A stretch of 64,000 bases of DNA from assembly GCA_965214415.1 (NCBI GenBank), contig CBDCBQ010000002.1, forward strand, positions 62,001-126,000. The letters run 5' to 3'. The stretch is from RH-AL1 sp965214415 (lineage in GTDB: Bacteria > Pseudomonadota > Alphaproteobacteria > Rhizobiales > Beijerinckiaceae). The position numbers were made by a program, and so were the translations under genes. The notes under the pieces were generated by a model that saw only the letters and a list, made by a program, of their open reading frames with translations, was not told the origin of the DNA and made no database searches. Shown here piece by piece: positions 54,544-63,175 of this stretch (position 1 is the first letter of the stretch; every line of letters begins with the position of its first letter).

Positions 54544-55671
54544 CTACGCCGCCGTGTCGGCCTGCGTCGCGCCGCGAAGGCCGAGCGGCATCGATCCGCC
54601 GGTCGTCGTGTCGCGCGCGGTCTGATGCTCCAGCTCCGCGTTCAGCTGGGCGCCGGCCAGCGCGACGAGGATCGATAACCACATCCAAGTCATGAAGCCG
54701 ACGACGGTGCCGAGCGATCCGTAGGTGCGATCGAAACTGCCGAAGCGCCGCACGTACCAGGAGAAGGCGAACGACACGGCCACCCACGAAATCGCGGCAA
54801 AGCCGCCGCCGAACGTCACCCAGCGCCATTTGGGGTTCTCGCGCGACGGCCCGAACCGGTAGAGGCTGGACAGGAAGAGCGCGACGACGACGAGAATGAC
54901 GGGCCAGCGCAGCCAGCCGTAGACGGCGCGGGCGATGTCGCTGAGCCCGAGTTCGCGCAGCACGATCGGCAGCGCCACGACGGCGATCATCGCGGCGATG
55001 ACGAAGACGATGGCGCCGAGCGTGAAGGCGAAGGCGACCAGCACGAAATAGGCGTAGGAGCGCTTCTCCTGCTCCCGATAGATGACGTTGAGCGTCTCGA
55101 ACAACGCCTTCGAGCCCTGGTTGGAGCTCCACAGCGCGGCGCCGAGGCCGACCGCGACGCCGAGGCTGAGGCCGCGCGGGCCGTTGGCGACGAGCCCGTG
55201 CACCTGGCCATGCAGCATGTCGATCCCGCCCTGCGGCACGATACCCGCCAGCGCGTCGACGAGCCGGTCGATGGCGGCGGGATCGGCGAACAGGCCGTAG
55301 AGCGAGACGGTGGCGGTCAAGGCGGGAAACAGCGCGAGCAACGAGTAGAAGGTGATCGCGGCCGCCTCCGCCATAAGCCGATTGGTCGCGAACAGCACCG
55401 CCGTCCGCTTGGCGAGGGCGCCCCAGCCGGCGGGCGGGATCGCGAACGGCGTGTCGGCGTCGAGCCCGGCATCGCCGCCGACGAGGTCGCTTGCCAGGGC
55501 GCGCGCGGTGGCGATCGGCGCGCGTTCGCCGAGCTTGGCCGGGCCAGCCAGCAGGAGGCTCGCGGCCGCGAAGCCAGCCAAGCTCGCGGCGGCGATGGCC
55601 ACGGCCATGCCCGTCGCGCCGGCTTTCGATCGTCTCGGAGTGGTGCGTCTGGACGCTTGGCCGCGCGACAT
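54544..55671 (-). CDS. YihY/BrkB family membrane protein
   Basis: 375 aa, about six membrane segments. LMAEAAAITFYSLLALFPAL near residue 135 and the second conserved TYGSLGTVVGFMTWMWLSIL with VALAGAQLNAELEHQ (L.GAELNAE motif) define the YihY/virulence factor BrkB family, formerly mis-called ribonuclease BN. An extra N-terminal segment (VAIAAASLAGFAAASLLLAG) adds a helix. Function unknown, envelope-associated. GC-rich codons as in neighbours. Confidence 0.92.
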   Translation of the reverse strand: MSRGQASRRTTPRRSKAGATGMAVAIAAASLAGFAAASLLLAGPAKLGERAPIATARALASDLVGGDAGLDADTPFAIPPAGWGALAKRTAVLFATNRLMAEAAAITFYSLLALFPALTATVSLYGLFADPAAIDRLVDALAGIVPQGGIDMLHGQVHGLVANGPRGLSLGVAVGLGAALWSSNQGSKALFETLNVIYREQEKRSYAYFVLVAFAFTLGAIVFVIAAMIAVVALPIVLRELGLSDIARAVYGWLRWPVILVVVALFLSSLYRFGPSRENPKWRWVTFGGGFAAISWVAVSFAFSWYVRRFGSFDRTYGSLGTVVGFMTWMWLSILVALAGAQLNAELEHQTARDTTTGGSMPLGLRGATQADTAA

Positions 55672-55758
55672 ACCGGGCTCGTGGCACCATGCTCGGATGC
55701 GGCGGCCTCACGAAAGCCGTTTGCGTCCGTCAGTGAACGGGCAAATCAGGAGGCACAC

Positions 55759-55998
55759 ATGCCCGTGTTCATTGTGCAGGCGGTTCAGAGAAGCCAGGAC
55801 GGCGCGCGATCGGTCCGCGTCGCCAATCGCTGGCCGTTCGAGGCCGACGGCTTGCAGGCGACGAAAGACTTCGTCGACAAGACGCCGACGTTCGATGGTT
55901 GGGACAACGCCAATACATTCGAGGTCGTAACGACAGGTGGCAAGCTGCTCGCCAGTCGGTCTTTTGCATCAGCCAAATGGTCGGAGGACGACGTCTAG
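55759..55998 (+). CDS. Small hypothetical protein
   Basis: 79 aa from an ATG with a perfect AGGAGG six bases upstream. MPVFIVQAVQRSQDGARSVR, then RWPFEADGLQATKDFVDKTP, ending SFASAKWSEDDV. Mixed alpha/beta composition, soluble. No family recognised. It stands between divergent YihY and the 57-aa gene, so it probably has its own promoter. Confidence 0.55.
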   Translation: MPVFIVQAVQRSQDGARSVRVANRWPFEADGLQATKDFVDKTPTFDGWDNANTFEVVTTGGKLLASRSFASAKWSEDDV

Positions 55999-56033
55999 CG
56001 TCGTCGCACTCTATATCGACGCGGACCTCTGTC

Positions 56034-56207
56034 TTACGCCGCCTTGGCGTAAGTCGCTTCCATGGTGGCCATCTCCACCTGGACGCGCAGCTTGCTCGCC
56101 TGCGCGAACATCGCCTGGGCGCGAACCTTCAGGCCCTTGCTGAACATGACCCGGCCGTAGGCCTCGATCGCTCGTGCATTCGCCAACGTTGCTGTCGTAT
56201 CGGTCAT
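56034..56207 (-). CDS. Small hypothetical helical protein
   Basis: 57 aa from ATG 56207 (a GTG at 56216 adds three residues). MTDTTATLANARAIEAYGRV and MFAQASKLRVQVEMATMEAT are amphipathic helices. Ala/Met rich, no membrane segment. No function recognised; such phasin-like short helical proteins are common in rhizobia, but I do not assign one. Confidence 0.45.
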   Translation of the reverse strand: MTDTTATLANARAIEAYGRVMFSKGLKVRAQAMFAQASKLRVQVEMATMEATYAKAA

Positions 56208-56432
56208 CGAAGCCACCCGCTTTCAAAGTCGATGTGCAGTGTAGGGACGCTAGCCGCGAAACAATTAACCGACAATTAGTCGACGCCGGCCCGACGTTGA
56301 AATGGAACGCGGCTGGCTTTTTTATCACAGCGATCCCTAGCGCTGGCGCATTGCGCGACATTTGAAACGCGCTGAGCCTCCCGCGCTGCTTTGCCCTGCT
56401 CTGTCGGCGCGGAAATCGACTATATTCGTGGC

Positions 56433-57845
56433 ATGACAGTTCACGTCGACGCTTCCCTGCCGCCGCTCCCCACGCGCCGCATCGTGCCGCCGGCGCCGAC
56501 CCCGCAGCCGCGCCAGCTGCGGCCGATCGCCTTCCTGCGCACGCTGCGGCGCAACCCGATCGAGACCTGGACGCGGGCGCATTTCGAGGCGCCGATCCTC
56601 AGCGGTCGTGGGCTGCTCGGCATCGGCGCGGTGATCAACCACCCGCCGGCGATCCGTCGCGTGCTGCTCGACAATGCTGCCAACTATCGCAAGGACAAGC
56701 TGCAAAAGCGCATCCTGTCGCCCGGTCTCACAGATGGCCTGCTGACCGTCGAGGGCGACGCCTGGCGACTGCAACGCCGCGCCATCGCGCCGATCTTCAC
56801 GCCGCGGCTCGTGCAGTCCTTCGCGGCGCCGATGGCGCGGGCGGCCGACACGCTCGCCACGCGTTGGGATCGCATCCGGCCCGGCCGCGTCATCGACGTG
56901 CACAAGGAAATGGCCCGCGTCACGCTGGAGATCCTCGGCGAGACGATCTTTTCCGGCGGCCTCGAGCGCGATCCGGACGCCTTTCTGAAGGCGATGGGTC
57001 ATTTCTTCACGACGATCGGCGTGCTGGACCCGGCCGACCTGCTCGACTTTCCCGAATGGGTGCCTCGCGTCGCGCAACTTCGGACCAAATCGACGATCGA
57101 GTTCTTCGAGCAAGCGGTCGATGCGATTGTCGCCCGACGCAAGAGCCTGCTCGCCCGTGGCGAGGCGGCGCCGCGCGATCTGCTCACCCTGCTGCTCGAG
57201 GCCTCCGACCCGCAGACGGGCACCGGCCTCAGCGACGAGGAGGTGCGCGCCAACATCATCACCTTCATCGGCGCGGGCCACGAGACGACCGCGAACGCGC
57301 TGACCTGGTCGCTCTACCTGCTGTCGTTGTCGCCCGAATGGCGCGAGCGCCTCGCCGCCGAGGCCGACCGCGTGCTAGATGGGCCGATCGAGCAAGCCCT
57401 CGACCGATTGGTCGAGACGCGCGCCGTGATCGAGGAGGCGATGCGGCTTTATCCGCCGGTGGCCAGCCTCAGCCGCGAGGCGATCGGCCCGGACGATCTC
57501 TGCGGCCGGCGCATTCGCAAGGGCGCGCTGATCATCGTCTCGCCCTGGGTGCTGCATCGCCACACGCTGTTGTGGCGCGACCCCAACCGTTTCGATCCGA
57601 GCCGCTTCCTGCCCGGCGCGCGTGAAGCGATCGACCGTTTCGCCTATCTGCCGTTCGGCGCGGGACCGCGGGTCTGCATCGGCGCAAGCTTCTCGCTGCA
57701 GGAGGCGGTCCTGGTGCTGGCCACCGTGATGCGCCGCTTCGCCCTGACGCCGGCGGCCGGGCACAAGGTCGAGCCGGTCCAGCGCATCACGCTGCGGCCG
57801 CGCGACGGCCTCAAGCTGACGCTGCAACGACGCCCAGGCGTGTAG
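56433..57845 (+). CDS. Cytochrome P450 monooxygenase
   Basis: 470 aa from ATG 56433 (MTVHVDASL). I-helix NIITFIGAGHETTANALTWS with the AGxET oxygen-activating motif, ExxR in IEEAMRLYPPVASLSREA, and heme loop YLPFGAGPRVCIGASFSLQE with the Cys ligand. No N-terminal membrane anchor, so a soluble bacterial P450 that needs separate redox partners. No ferredoxin or reductase gene adjacent. Substrate unknown; fatty acid or terpene hydroxylation are typical but not shown. Confidence 0.96.
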   Translation: MTVHVDASLPPLPTRRIVPPAPTPQPRQLRPIAFLRTLRRNPIETWTRAHFEAPILSGRGLLGIGAVINHPPAIRRVLLDNAANYRKDKLQKRILSPGLTDGLLTVEGDAWRLQRRAIAPIFTPRLVQSFAAPMARAADTLATRWDRIRPGRVIDVHKEMARVTLEILGETIFSGGLERDPDAFLKAMGHFFTTIGVLDPADLLDFPEWVPRVAQLRTKSTIEFFEQAVDAIVARRKSLLARGEAAPRDLLTLLLEASDPQTGTGLSDEEVRANIITFIGAGHETTANALTWSLYLLSLSPEWRERLAAEADRVLDGPIEQALDRLVETRAVIEEAMRLYPPVASLSREAIGPDDLCGRRIRKGALIIVSPWVLHRHTLLWRDPNRFDPSRFLPGAREAIDRFAYLPFGAGPRVCIGASFSLQEAVLVLATVMRRFALTPAAGHKVEPVQRITLRPRDGLKLTLQRRPGV

Positions 57846-57879
57846 CTAAGGCTCGGTCGAAAGACGCACTGATTCGCAC

Positions 57880-57894
57880 TTAGAACGATTCTAA
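57880..57894. promoter_or_regulatory. Irr-type iron control element upstream of bfr
   Basis: TTAGAACGATTCTAA is a perfect palindrome (arms TTAGAA/TTCTAA around CGA) 86 bases before the bfr ATG, matching the ICE consensus bound by Irr in Rhizobiales. Irr typically represses iron-storage genes when iron is scarce. Direct binding here is inferred from the motif and the gene. Confidence 0.8.
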
Positions 57895-57980
57895 ACAGCC
57901 TTCGAAGGAGGCGCGGGACCGCGTGGAGTTGGCTAGGTTTCCGCGCGGATCTTTATCACGTCATCTATCGGAGGTTCGCC

Positions 57981-58478
57981 ATGCGAGGCGACACAAAGGT
58001 CATCGAATACCTCAACCGCGGCCTGCGCAGCGAACTGACGGCGGTCAGCCAGTACTGGATGCATTTCCGCATTCTCGACAATTGGGGGTACATCGATCTG
58101 GCGCGATTTTGGCGCAAGGAATCGATCGAGGAGATGAACCACGCCGATCGTTTCGTCGATCGCATCCTCTTTCTGGAGGGGTTTCCCAACATGCAGGAGC
58201 TCGATCCGCTCAAGATCGGCCAGAGCATCGAGGAAATAATCCGCTGCGATTTGTCTGCCGAGGAGGGCGCGCGTGCTCTTTATCTCGAGGCGGCGAAATA
58301 TTGTGACTCGATCAATGACCGGGTGACGAAGCGGCTGTTCGAGGACCTCGCGACCGACGAGGAAGGCCACATCGACTTTCTCGAGACCCAGCTCGAAGCG
58401 ATCAAGCAGATGGGGGTTCAGCTCTACGCGCAAAAGCACGTCGGCGGCCTTCTCAGGATCGAGCCCGAGAAGGGCTGA
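57981..58478 (+). CDS. bfr: Bacterioferritin
   Basis: 165 aa, iron-storage cage subunit with a heme at the dimer interface. Ferroxidase ligands: Glu18 (LRSELTAVSQYW), Glu51 and His54, and the later EEGAR and DEEGHIDFLE glutamates and His. Met52 in EEMNHADRF is the heme ligand. Ribosome site ATCGGAGG precedes ATG 57981. It is convergent with bfd (gap 11 bases) and preceded by an Irr box, as expected for iron-regulated storage. Confidence 0.97.
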   Translation: MRGDTKVIEYLNRGLRSELTAVSQYWMHFRILDNWGYIDLARFWRKESIEEMNHADRFVDRILFLEGFPNMQELDPLKIGQSIEEIIRCDLSAEEGARALYLEAAKYCDSINDRVTKRLFEDLATDEEGHIDFLETQLEAIKQMGVQLYAQKHVGGLLRIEPEKG

Positions 58479-58489
58479 GCAGGGGCTGG

Positions 58490-58864
58490 CTAGGCCTCCG
58501 CCATCATTTGCGCCGGCTGCGCGCCGTGATCAATGTGACCATGATGAACGTGCGCGTGGTCGGGTTTTGCGTGGTCGACTTTTGCGTGATCGACATGCGC
58601 GTGGTGCCCCGCGTGCGTGTGCGTCCTGCCGAGGGGGCAGGAGGCCGCGCAATCGGTGGCGCAGGCGGTGACCGCGAACTCGTCCTGCGCGCCGGACAGG
58701 GCATTTGCGACAATCGCACGGATCGTGCGGGCACAGCGCCCGCACTTCGGGCTGCAGCCGAGGCATTGATAGACGTCGGCGGCCGTGCGCGGGCAGCCCG
58801 GACCCGGCGCGACGCACGCCCGGATCTGGCCGTCAGACAGCACGTTGCAGGAACACACGATCAT
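58490..58864 (-). CDS. bfd: Bacterioferritin-associated ferredoxin with a His-rich tail
   Basis: 124 aa; typical Bfd is about 60-100. [2Fe-2S] cluster ligands: Cys4 and Cys6 (MIVCSCNVLSD) and Cys41/Cys44 (SPKCGRC); extra Cys at 34 and 37. The N-terminal 70 residues are a normal Bfd that would reduce bacterioferritin iron for release. After CPLGR (residue 80) a tail with 13 His between residues 82 and 113 (THTHAGHHAHVDHAKVDH and HVHHGHIDHG) looks like a metal buffer. Convergent with bfr; upstream (58968-58982) has an imperfect TTTAG palindrome. Confidence 0.93.
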   Translation of the reverse strand: MIVCSCNVLSDGQIRACVAPGPGCPRTAADVYQCLGCSPKCGRCARTIRAIVANALSGAQDEFAVTACATDCAASCPLGRTHTHAGHHAHVDHAKVDHAKPDHAHVHHGHIDHGAQPAQMMAEA

Positions 58865-58967
58865 CGTCTCGAACCCATGCTCGATTTGTCGCGCCAGGCA
58901 CTCCTCCCGGTCGCGGCAATCCCTGGATCGGCCGTAACCCTCGCGAACGCAAGGGAACTCGCCGCTC

Positions 58968-58982
58968 TTTAGAATTGCTAAA
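58968..58982. promoter_or_regulatory. ICE-like palindrome upstream of bfd
   Basis: TTTAGAATTGCTAAA (TTTAG/CTAAA arms, five-base centre) lies about 104 bases before the bfd ATG. It resembles the Irr box but is two bases shorter, so its binding protein is uncertain. Confidence 0.45.
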
Positions 58983-59071
58983 AACTACAGCTCTTTCAAC
59001 AACTTAGTCGATGTTTTCGAGGCGTGCAACAGGCCTGCGGCTCGTCTTTCGGGAGAGGCCACGATCGGCCG

Positions 59072-60634
59072 TCAGTGCACGGCTTTCCGCCGACGCCGCT
59101 CGACCGAGGACGGGATGCGCATGCTTTCGCGGTATTTCGCGACGGTGCGCCGGGCGATGTCGATGTCCGCGTCGCGCAGCTTCTCGACGATCGCATCATC
59201 GGAGAGCACGTCGCCCACCGTCTCGCGCTCGATCATCTGCTTAATGCGGAAGCGCACCGATTCGGCCGAATGCGCCTCGCCGCCGACATTCGAGGCGATC
59301 GAGGCGGTGAAGAAATATTTCAGCTCGAACAACCCGCGCGGGCTCGACAGGTATTTGTTCGAGGTCACGCGCGAGACGGTCGACTCGTGCATGCCGGTCG
59401 CCTCGGCGATCGCCTTAAGGTTCAGCGGACGCAGGTGCTCGACGCCGTAGGCGAAGAATGCGTCCTGCTGGCGCACGATCTCGGTCGAGACCTTGAGGAT
59501 CGTGCGGGCGCGCTGCTCCAGGCTCTTGGTCAGCCAGTTCGCCGTCTGCAGACAGCCGGAAACGAAGCTGCGGTCGGCCTCGCTGCCCTTGCCGCGCGAG
59601 ATCTTCGCCGCGTAGGTCTGGTTGACGAGCAGGCGCGGCAGCACCTCGGTGTTGAGTTCGATGATCCACGAGCCGTCAGGCGACGCCCGTACGACGACGT
59701 CGGGCACCACCGGTTGGATCGCGCTGGACCCGAACGCGCGGCCGGGCTTGGGATCGAGGCGGCGGATCTCGGCGATCATGTCGGCGACGTCGTCCTCGTC
59801 GACGCCGCAGACGCGGCGCAGGGCGGTGATGTCGCGCCGCGCCACCAGGTCGAGGTTGGCGACGAGCTTCGCCATCGCCGGATCGAACCGGTCGCGATCG
59901 CGCAGCTGGATCGCCAGGCATTCGGCGAGGTCACGCGCGCCGACGCCGGACGGATCGAGGGTTTGCACGCCGGCCAGCACCGCCTCGACACGCTCGACCG
60001 GCGCGCCCAGGCGTCCGGCGATATCGGCGAGGGAGTCGGTGAGGTAGCCGGCGTCGTCGATCGCATCGATCAGCGCGTGGCCGATCAGGCGGTCGCCCGG
60101 GTCGGCGACGGCGAGCGGCAGTTGCTCGAGCAGATGGTCCTTCAGCGAGAGCTTGGCGGCGAGGTAGGATTCGAGGTTTGAGGCCTCGCCGTCGCCGCCC
60201 GGCCCCGACGAGCCCGACCATGACGTCGAGGAGAGCCCCGCCTCGGAAATCGTGTCGCGCGCCTCGGTCGGCGTCGGCGGACGGTCGTCATCGAAGGTGT
60301 TGCCGAGTTCCGTGCCGAGGCTGGCTTCGAGATCTGAGCGGTCGGTGGCGAAGCTTTCAGAACTCCAGTCGGCCTCGGCGCGCTCGTTGAACTGCTCGCC
60401 GAGCGCGGCGGCCTCGAGGGTCGGGCTCGCCTCGGCGGCATGCTCGGGCGTCTCGTCGGTGCCACCACGCGCCTCCTCGGCGCGTTCGAGGAGCGGATTG
60501 CGCTCCAGTTCCTCCTGGACGAACGATGCGAGTTCCATGTTGGAAAACTGCAGCAGCTTGATTGCCTGCAACAGTTGCGGCGTCATGACCAGGGACTGGC
60601 CCTGGCGCATCATCAGCTTGGTCGAAAGTGCCAT
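59072..60634 (-). CDS. rpoN: RNA polymerase sigma-54 factor
   Basis: 520 aa. N-terminal Gln/Leu-rich activator-interaction region (SLVMTPQLLQAIKLLQFSN, MELASFVQEELERNPLLE), an acidic linker, the core-binding domain (SLKDHLLEQLPLAVADPG), and the C-terminal RpoN box ARRTVAKYRE with the preceding DNA-binding helix-turn-helix MHESTVSRVTSNKYL. Directs RNA polymerase to -24/-12 promoters with NtrC-type activators. Downstream of lptB on the same strand, as in many Hyphomicrobiales. Confidence 0.97.
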   Translation of the reverse strand: MALSTKLMMRQGQSLVMTPQLLQAIKLLQFSNMELASFVQEELERNPLLERAEEARGGTDETPEHAAEASPTLEAAALGEQFNERAEADWSSESFATDRSDLEASLGTELGNTFDDDRPPTPTEARDTISEAGLSSTSWSGSSGPGGDGEASNLESYLAAKLSLKDHLLEQLPLAVADPGDRLIGHALIDAIDDAGYLTDSLADIAGRLGAPVERVEAVLAGVQTLDPSGVGARDLAECLAIQLRDRDRFDPAMAKLVANLDLVARRDITALRRVCGVDEDDVADMIAEIRRLDPKPGRAFGSSAIQPVVPDVVVRASPDGSWIIELNTEVLPRLLVNQTYAAKISRGKGSEADRSFVSGCLQTANWLTKSLEQRARTILKVSTEIVRQQDAFFAYGVEHLRPLNLKAIAEATGMHESTVSRVTSNKYLSSPRGLFELKYFFTASIASNVGGEAHSAESVRFRIKQMIERETVGDVLSDDAIVEKLRDADIDIARRTVAKYRESMRIPSSVERRRRKAVH

Positions 60635-60785
60635 CGCTAAACGCCACGCTACGGAAGCAGATTATTCGGCCCGTTTTTTGCTTGTAGCATCCCCCGCGTT
60701 GCTTGTCTTCGGCAAGCGGCATTATTTTCGCATGTCGGTATTTCGAGCGCCAGCGTTTTCAACCCGGTGGCCGCCCAGGCGACCG

Positions 60786-61676
60786 TCAGAGCTTGAAATC
60801 CTCGCCCAGATAATGGCGGCGCACATCAGGGTTGTCGACGATCTCCTCCGGCCGGCCCGACGTCAACACATGGCCCGAATGGATGATGTAGGCGCGGTCG
60901 ATCAGGCCCAGCGTCTCGCGGACATTGTGGTCCGTGATGAGCACGCCGATCCCGCGCCGCTTGAGATGCTGCACCAGCACGCGGATGTCGCCGACAGCGA
61001 TCGGATCGATCCCGGCGAACGGCTCGTCGAGCAGCATGAAGCTCGGCCGGTTGGCGAGCGCGCGGGCGATCTCGCAGCGCCGCCGCTCGCCGCCGGAGAG
61101 CGCGATCGACGGCGCCTTGCGGAGCCGGGCAAGATCGAACTCCTCCAGCAGGGCATCGAGTTGGCGCTCGCGCTGGGACTTGTCGCTCTCGGAGATCTCG
61201 AGCACCGCGCGAATGTTGTCCTCGACGCTGAGGCCGCGGAAGATCGACGCCTCCTGCGGCAGATAGCCGATGCCGAGTCGCGCGCGGCGATACATCGGCA
61301 GGCTCGTCACGTCGTTGCCATCGAGCGCGATCGTGCCGGCGTCCGGGCGGACGAGACCGGTGATCATGTAGAAGGTGGTCGTCTTGCCGGCGCCGTTGGG
61401 ACCCAGCAGGCCCACCGCCTCGCCGCGCCGCACCGTCATCGAGACGTCCTCGACGACGCGGCGCGTCTTGTACGCCTTGGCGACATGCTGGATCGACAGG
61501 ACGCCATCGCCCGCTTCGGGCGCGACGCTGAACTGCGCGGGCCCGGCGGACGCACCTTCGCCGCGCGACGCCCAATCGTCGGCGGTCGCGGCACCATTCG
61601 AGGCCGGCAGCAGATCGTCCATGCGACTGCGCGAACGCCGCAGCGACATGATCGATCCGAACGAGGGCAATCGCAT
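60786..61676 (-). CDS. lptB: LPS export ABC transporter ATPase
   Basis: 296 aa from ATG 61676; N-terminus is longer than usual (about 240 aa), so a start at 61649 (MSLRRSRSRMDDL) or later is possible. Walker A VGLLGPNGAGKTTTFYM, Q-loop YLPQEASIFRGLSV, signature ALSGGERRRCEIARAL, Walker B SFMLLDEPFAGIDPIA and switch His LITDHNVRET. Powers LptFG to move lipopolysaccharide from the inner membrane onto the LptCA bridge. Part of rnd-lptC-lptA-lptB-rpoN. Confidence 0.96.
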   Translation of the reverse strand: MRLPSFGSIMSLRRSRSRMDDLLPASNGAATADDWASRGEGASAGPAQFSVAPEAGDGVLSIQHVAKAYKTRRVVEDVSMTVRRGEAVGLLGPNGAGKTTTFYMITGLVRPDAGTIALDGNDVTSLPMYRRARLGIGYLPQEASIFRGLSVEDNIRAVLEISESDKSQRERQLDALLEEFDLARLRKAPSIALSGGERRRCEIARALANRPSFMLLDEPFAGIDPIAVGDIRVLVQHLKRRGIGVLITDHNVRETLGLIDRAYIIHSGHVLTSGRPEEIVDNPDVRRHYLGEDFKL

Positions 61677-61812
61677 CCGTTGATCCGAGGGTCGACCCAA
61701 GAGCGGGCACGGTCGTCACCAGCTGAGCCGGCCGACCCCTTCTATGACATTTCGTGGACGCCGCATACGTACTCGCGGGTTCGGACGTTTTGGTCACGTC
61801 CCGCCCGACCCG

Positions 61813-62352
61813 TCACCGGCCGGCGTCACCCGCCGCCTGGCTGCCCGGCAGGAACATGCTCATCACACGGCGGCCGGTCACGACGGCCTGCCCGGACTTG
61901 AGATCGTACGTCAGCTTGTCGCCCTTGGTTACGTTCGGCCCTTGGCTCAGGACCACGTTGCCGGTGAGCACGACGGAGTTCGTCGTGCGGTCATAGACGG
62001 CATTGTCGCCGGTGCCGATCTGGTTGCGCTGAAGCATCGTCACCGGCCCGGTCGCCAGCATGCGCTGGACCTGGTTGGAGCCGGCCGCGGATGCGGCGTT
62101 GCCGCCCTTGGGCGCCATGAAGATCGTCAACACGCTGGCCTTCAGCCGGGAATCGCCCTGCGTCGCCACGACGCTGCCCGTGTAGATGAGCTTCTGCTCC
62201 TTGTCGAAATAGTCGAGCTTGACCGCCTCGATGTTGATCGGCTTGCCGGAGTTGCCGCCCGGAAGGATCGCGCCGGACTTGGCCTTTTGGGCCGCCACCG
62301 GCGCCGCCAGCAGCAACGCCGCGGCGAGGCCCGCCAGCGCCGGGCGGCTCAT
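61813..62352 (-). CDS. lptA: LPS transport periplasmic protein LptA (OstA domain)
   Basis: 179 aa with signal peptide (ALAGLAAALLLAAPVAA). OstA repeats: INIEAVKLDYFDKEQKLIYT, VVATQGDSRLKASVLTIFMA and VYDRTTNSVVLTGNVVLSQG, then GDKLTYDLKSGQAVV. Forms the periplasmic bridge for lipopolysaccharide. Its ATG overlaps the lptC stop by four bases (ATGA). Confidence 0.95.
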   Translation of the reverse strand: MSRPALAGLAAALLLAAPVAAQKAKSGAILPGGNSGKPINIEAVKLDYFDKEQKLIYTGSVVATQGDSRLKASVLTIFMAPKGGNAASAAGSNQVQRMLATGPVTMLQRNQIGTGDNAVYDRTTNSVVLTGNVVLSQGPNVTKGDKLTYDLKSGQAVVTGRRVMSMFLPGSQAAGDAGR

Positions 62353-63092
62353 CGCGACGCCTCGGCGGCGATGCCCGGCTCCGACCCCTCGTCGGGCGGA
62401 TCGAAGGTCGAGGCGATGTGGCCCTGAAAGGCGATCATGTGGCCGTTGTTCGAGATGCTCAGGTCGTCCGCGTTGACCACGCCGCCCTTGAGATCGACGC
62501 GCAGTCGCTCGTGCGACGAGAAGATGCCCTGATGGAAGTCCATCGTCGCGCTCTTCATGTTGAGCGTGTAGCCGCTCGTGTTGGCGATCCTGACGGCGCC
62601 GTTCAGCGTCATCAGGTCGGCCTTTCCATCGTAGAGGCCGTGGTCGGCGAGGATATGCGTCGTCGTGTGGTCGCCCATGCCGACCTTGGCGTCGATGCCG
62701 ACCAGCTCCATCACGCTCGGCGCGGTGATGTCCTGGATGCCGGCCCTGGCCTTGATCTCATAGGGACCGCCGCCCTGCTGCACCCCGGAGATCTTCGGAT
62801 TCTCCATCGTGATCTTGGTGCCGCTGACGCCGACCCCGCTGACGCTGATCGCGCCGGGCAAATGGTGGAACGGATTGAAGACCGCGACGATGGCGATCGT
62901 CGAGACGCCGAGAAACGAGCCGAGCACGATGGCGCGCCGCAGGAGCTTGACGCGCGCCGTGTGGCGGCCCGCCGCCTTGAACGCTCCGGCGCGTGGAGGC
63001 GGCGTATAGTCCATTCCCGCGCGCGTGCGACCGGCCGGCGCATCGGCGAACGCGAGCGGATCGTGTCCATCGCCGCGCGTCAGGGCCGCCAT
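62349..63092 (-). CDS. lptC: LPS export protein LptC
   Basis: 247 aa from ATG 63092; a later ATG at 63014 (MDYTPPPRAG) would give 221 aa. Single membrane segment AIVLGSFLGVSTIAIVAVF near residue 52, then the LptC periplasmic domain: KITMENPKISGVQQGGGPYE, ITAPSVMELVGIDAKVGMGD, GVVNADDLSISNNGHMIA. Passes LPS from LptFG to LptA. Coupled to lptA. Confidence 0.92.
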   Translation of the reverse strand: MAALTRGDGHDPLAFADAPAGRTRAGMDYTPPPRAGAFKAAGRHTARVKLLRRAIVLGSFLGVSTIAIVAVFNPFHHLPGAISVSGVGVSGTKITMENPKISGVQQGGGPYEIKARAGIQDITAPSVMELVGIDAKVGMGDHTTTHILADHGLYDGKADLMTLNGAVRIANTSGYTLNMKSATMDFHQGIFSSHERLRVDLKGGVVNADDLSISNNGHMIAFQGHIASTFDPPDEGSEPGIAAEASR

Positions 63093-63175
63093 CCTCGACG
63101 AGAGCTCCGGGATTCGGACGTGGTCTGCATGGCCAAAATGTCTGCGCCGCCACAGCGGCGAAGACAAGGCAGGGC

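Noticed and set aside
58968..58982. Exact Irr box before bfd
   Set aside because: The palindrome is two bases too short for the ICE consensus; kept only as an ICE-like site.
59024..60181. 385-codon plus-strand frame opposite rpoN
   Set aside because: Antisense of rpoN, His/Arg/Asp-rich shadow.
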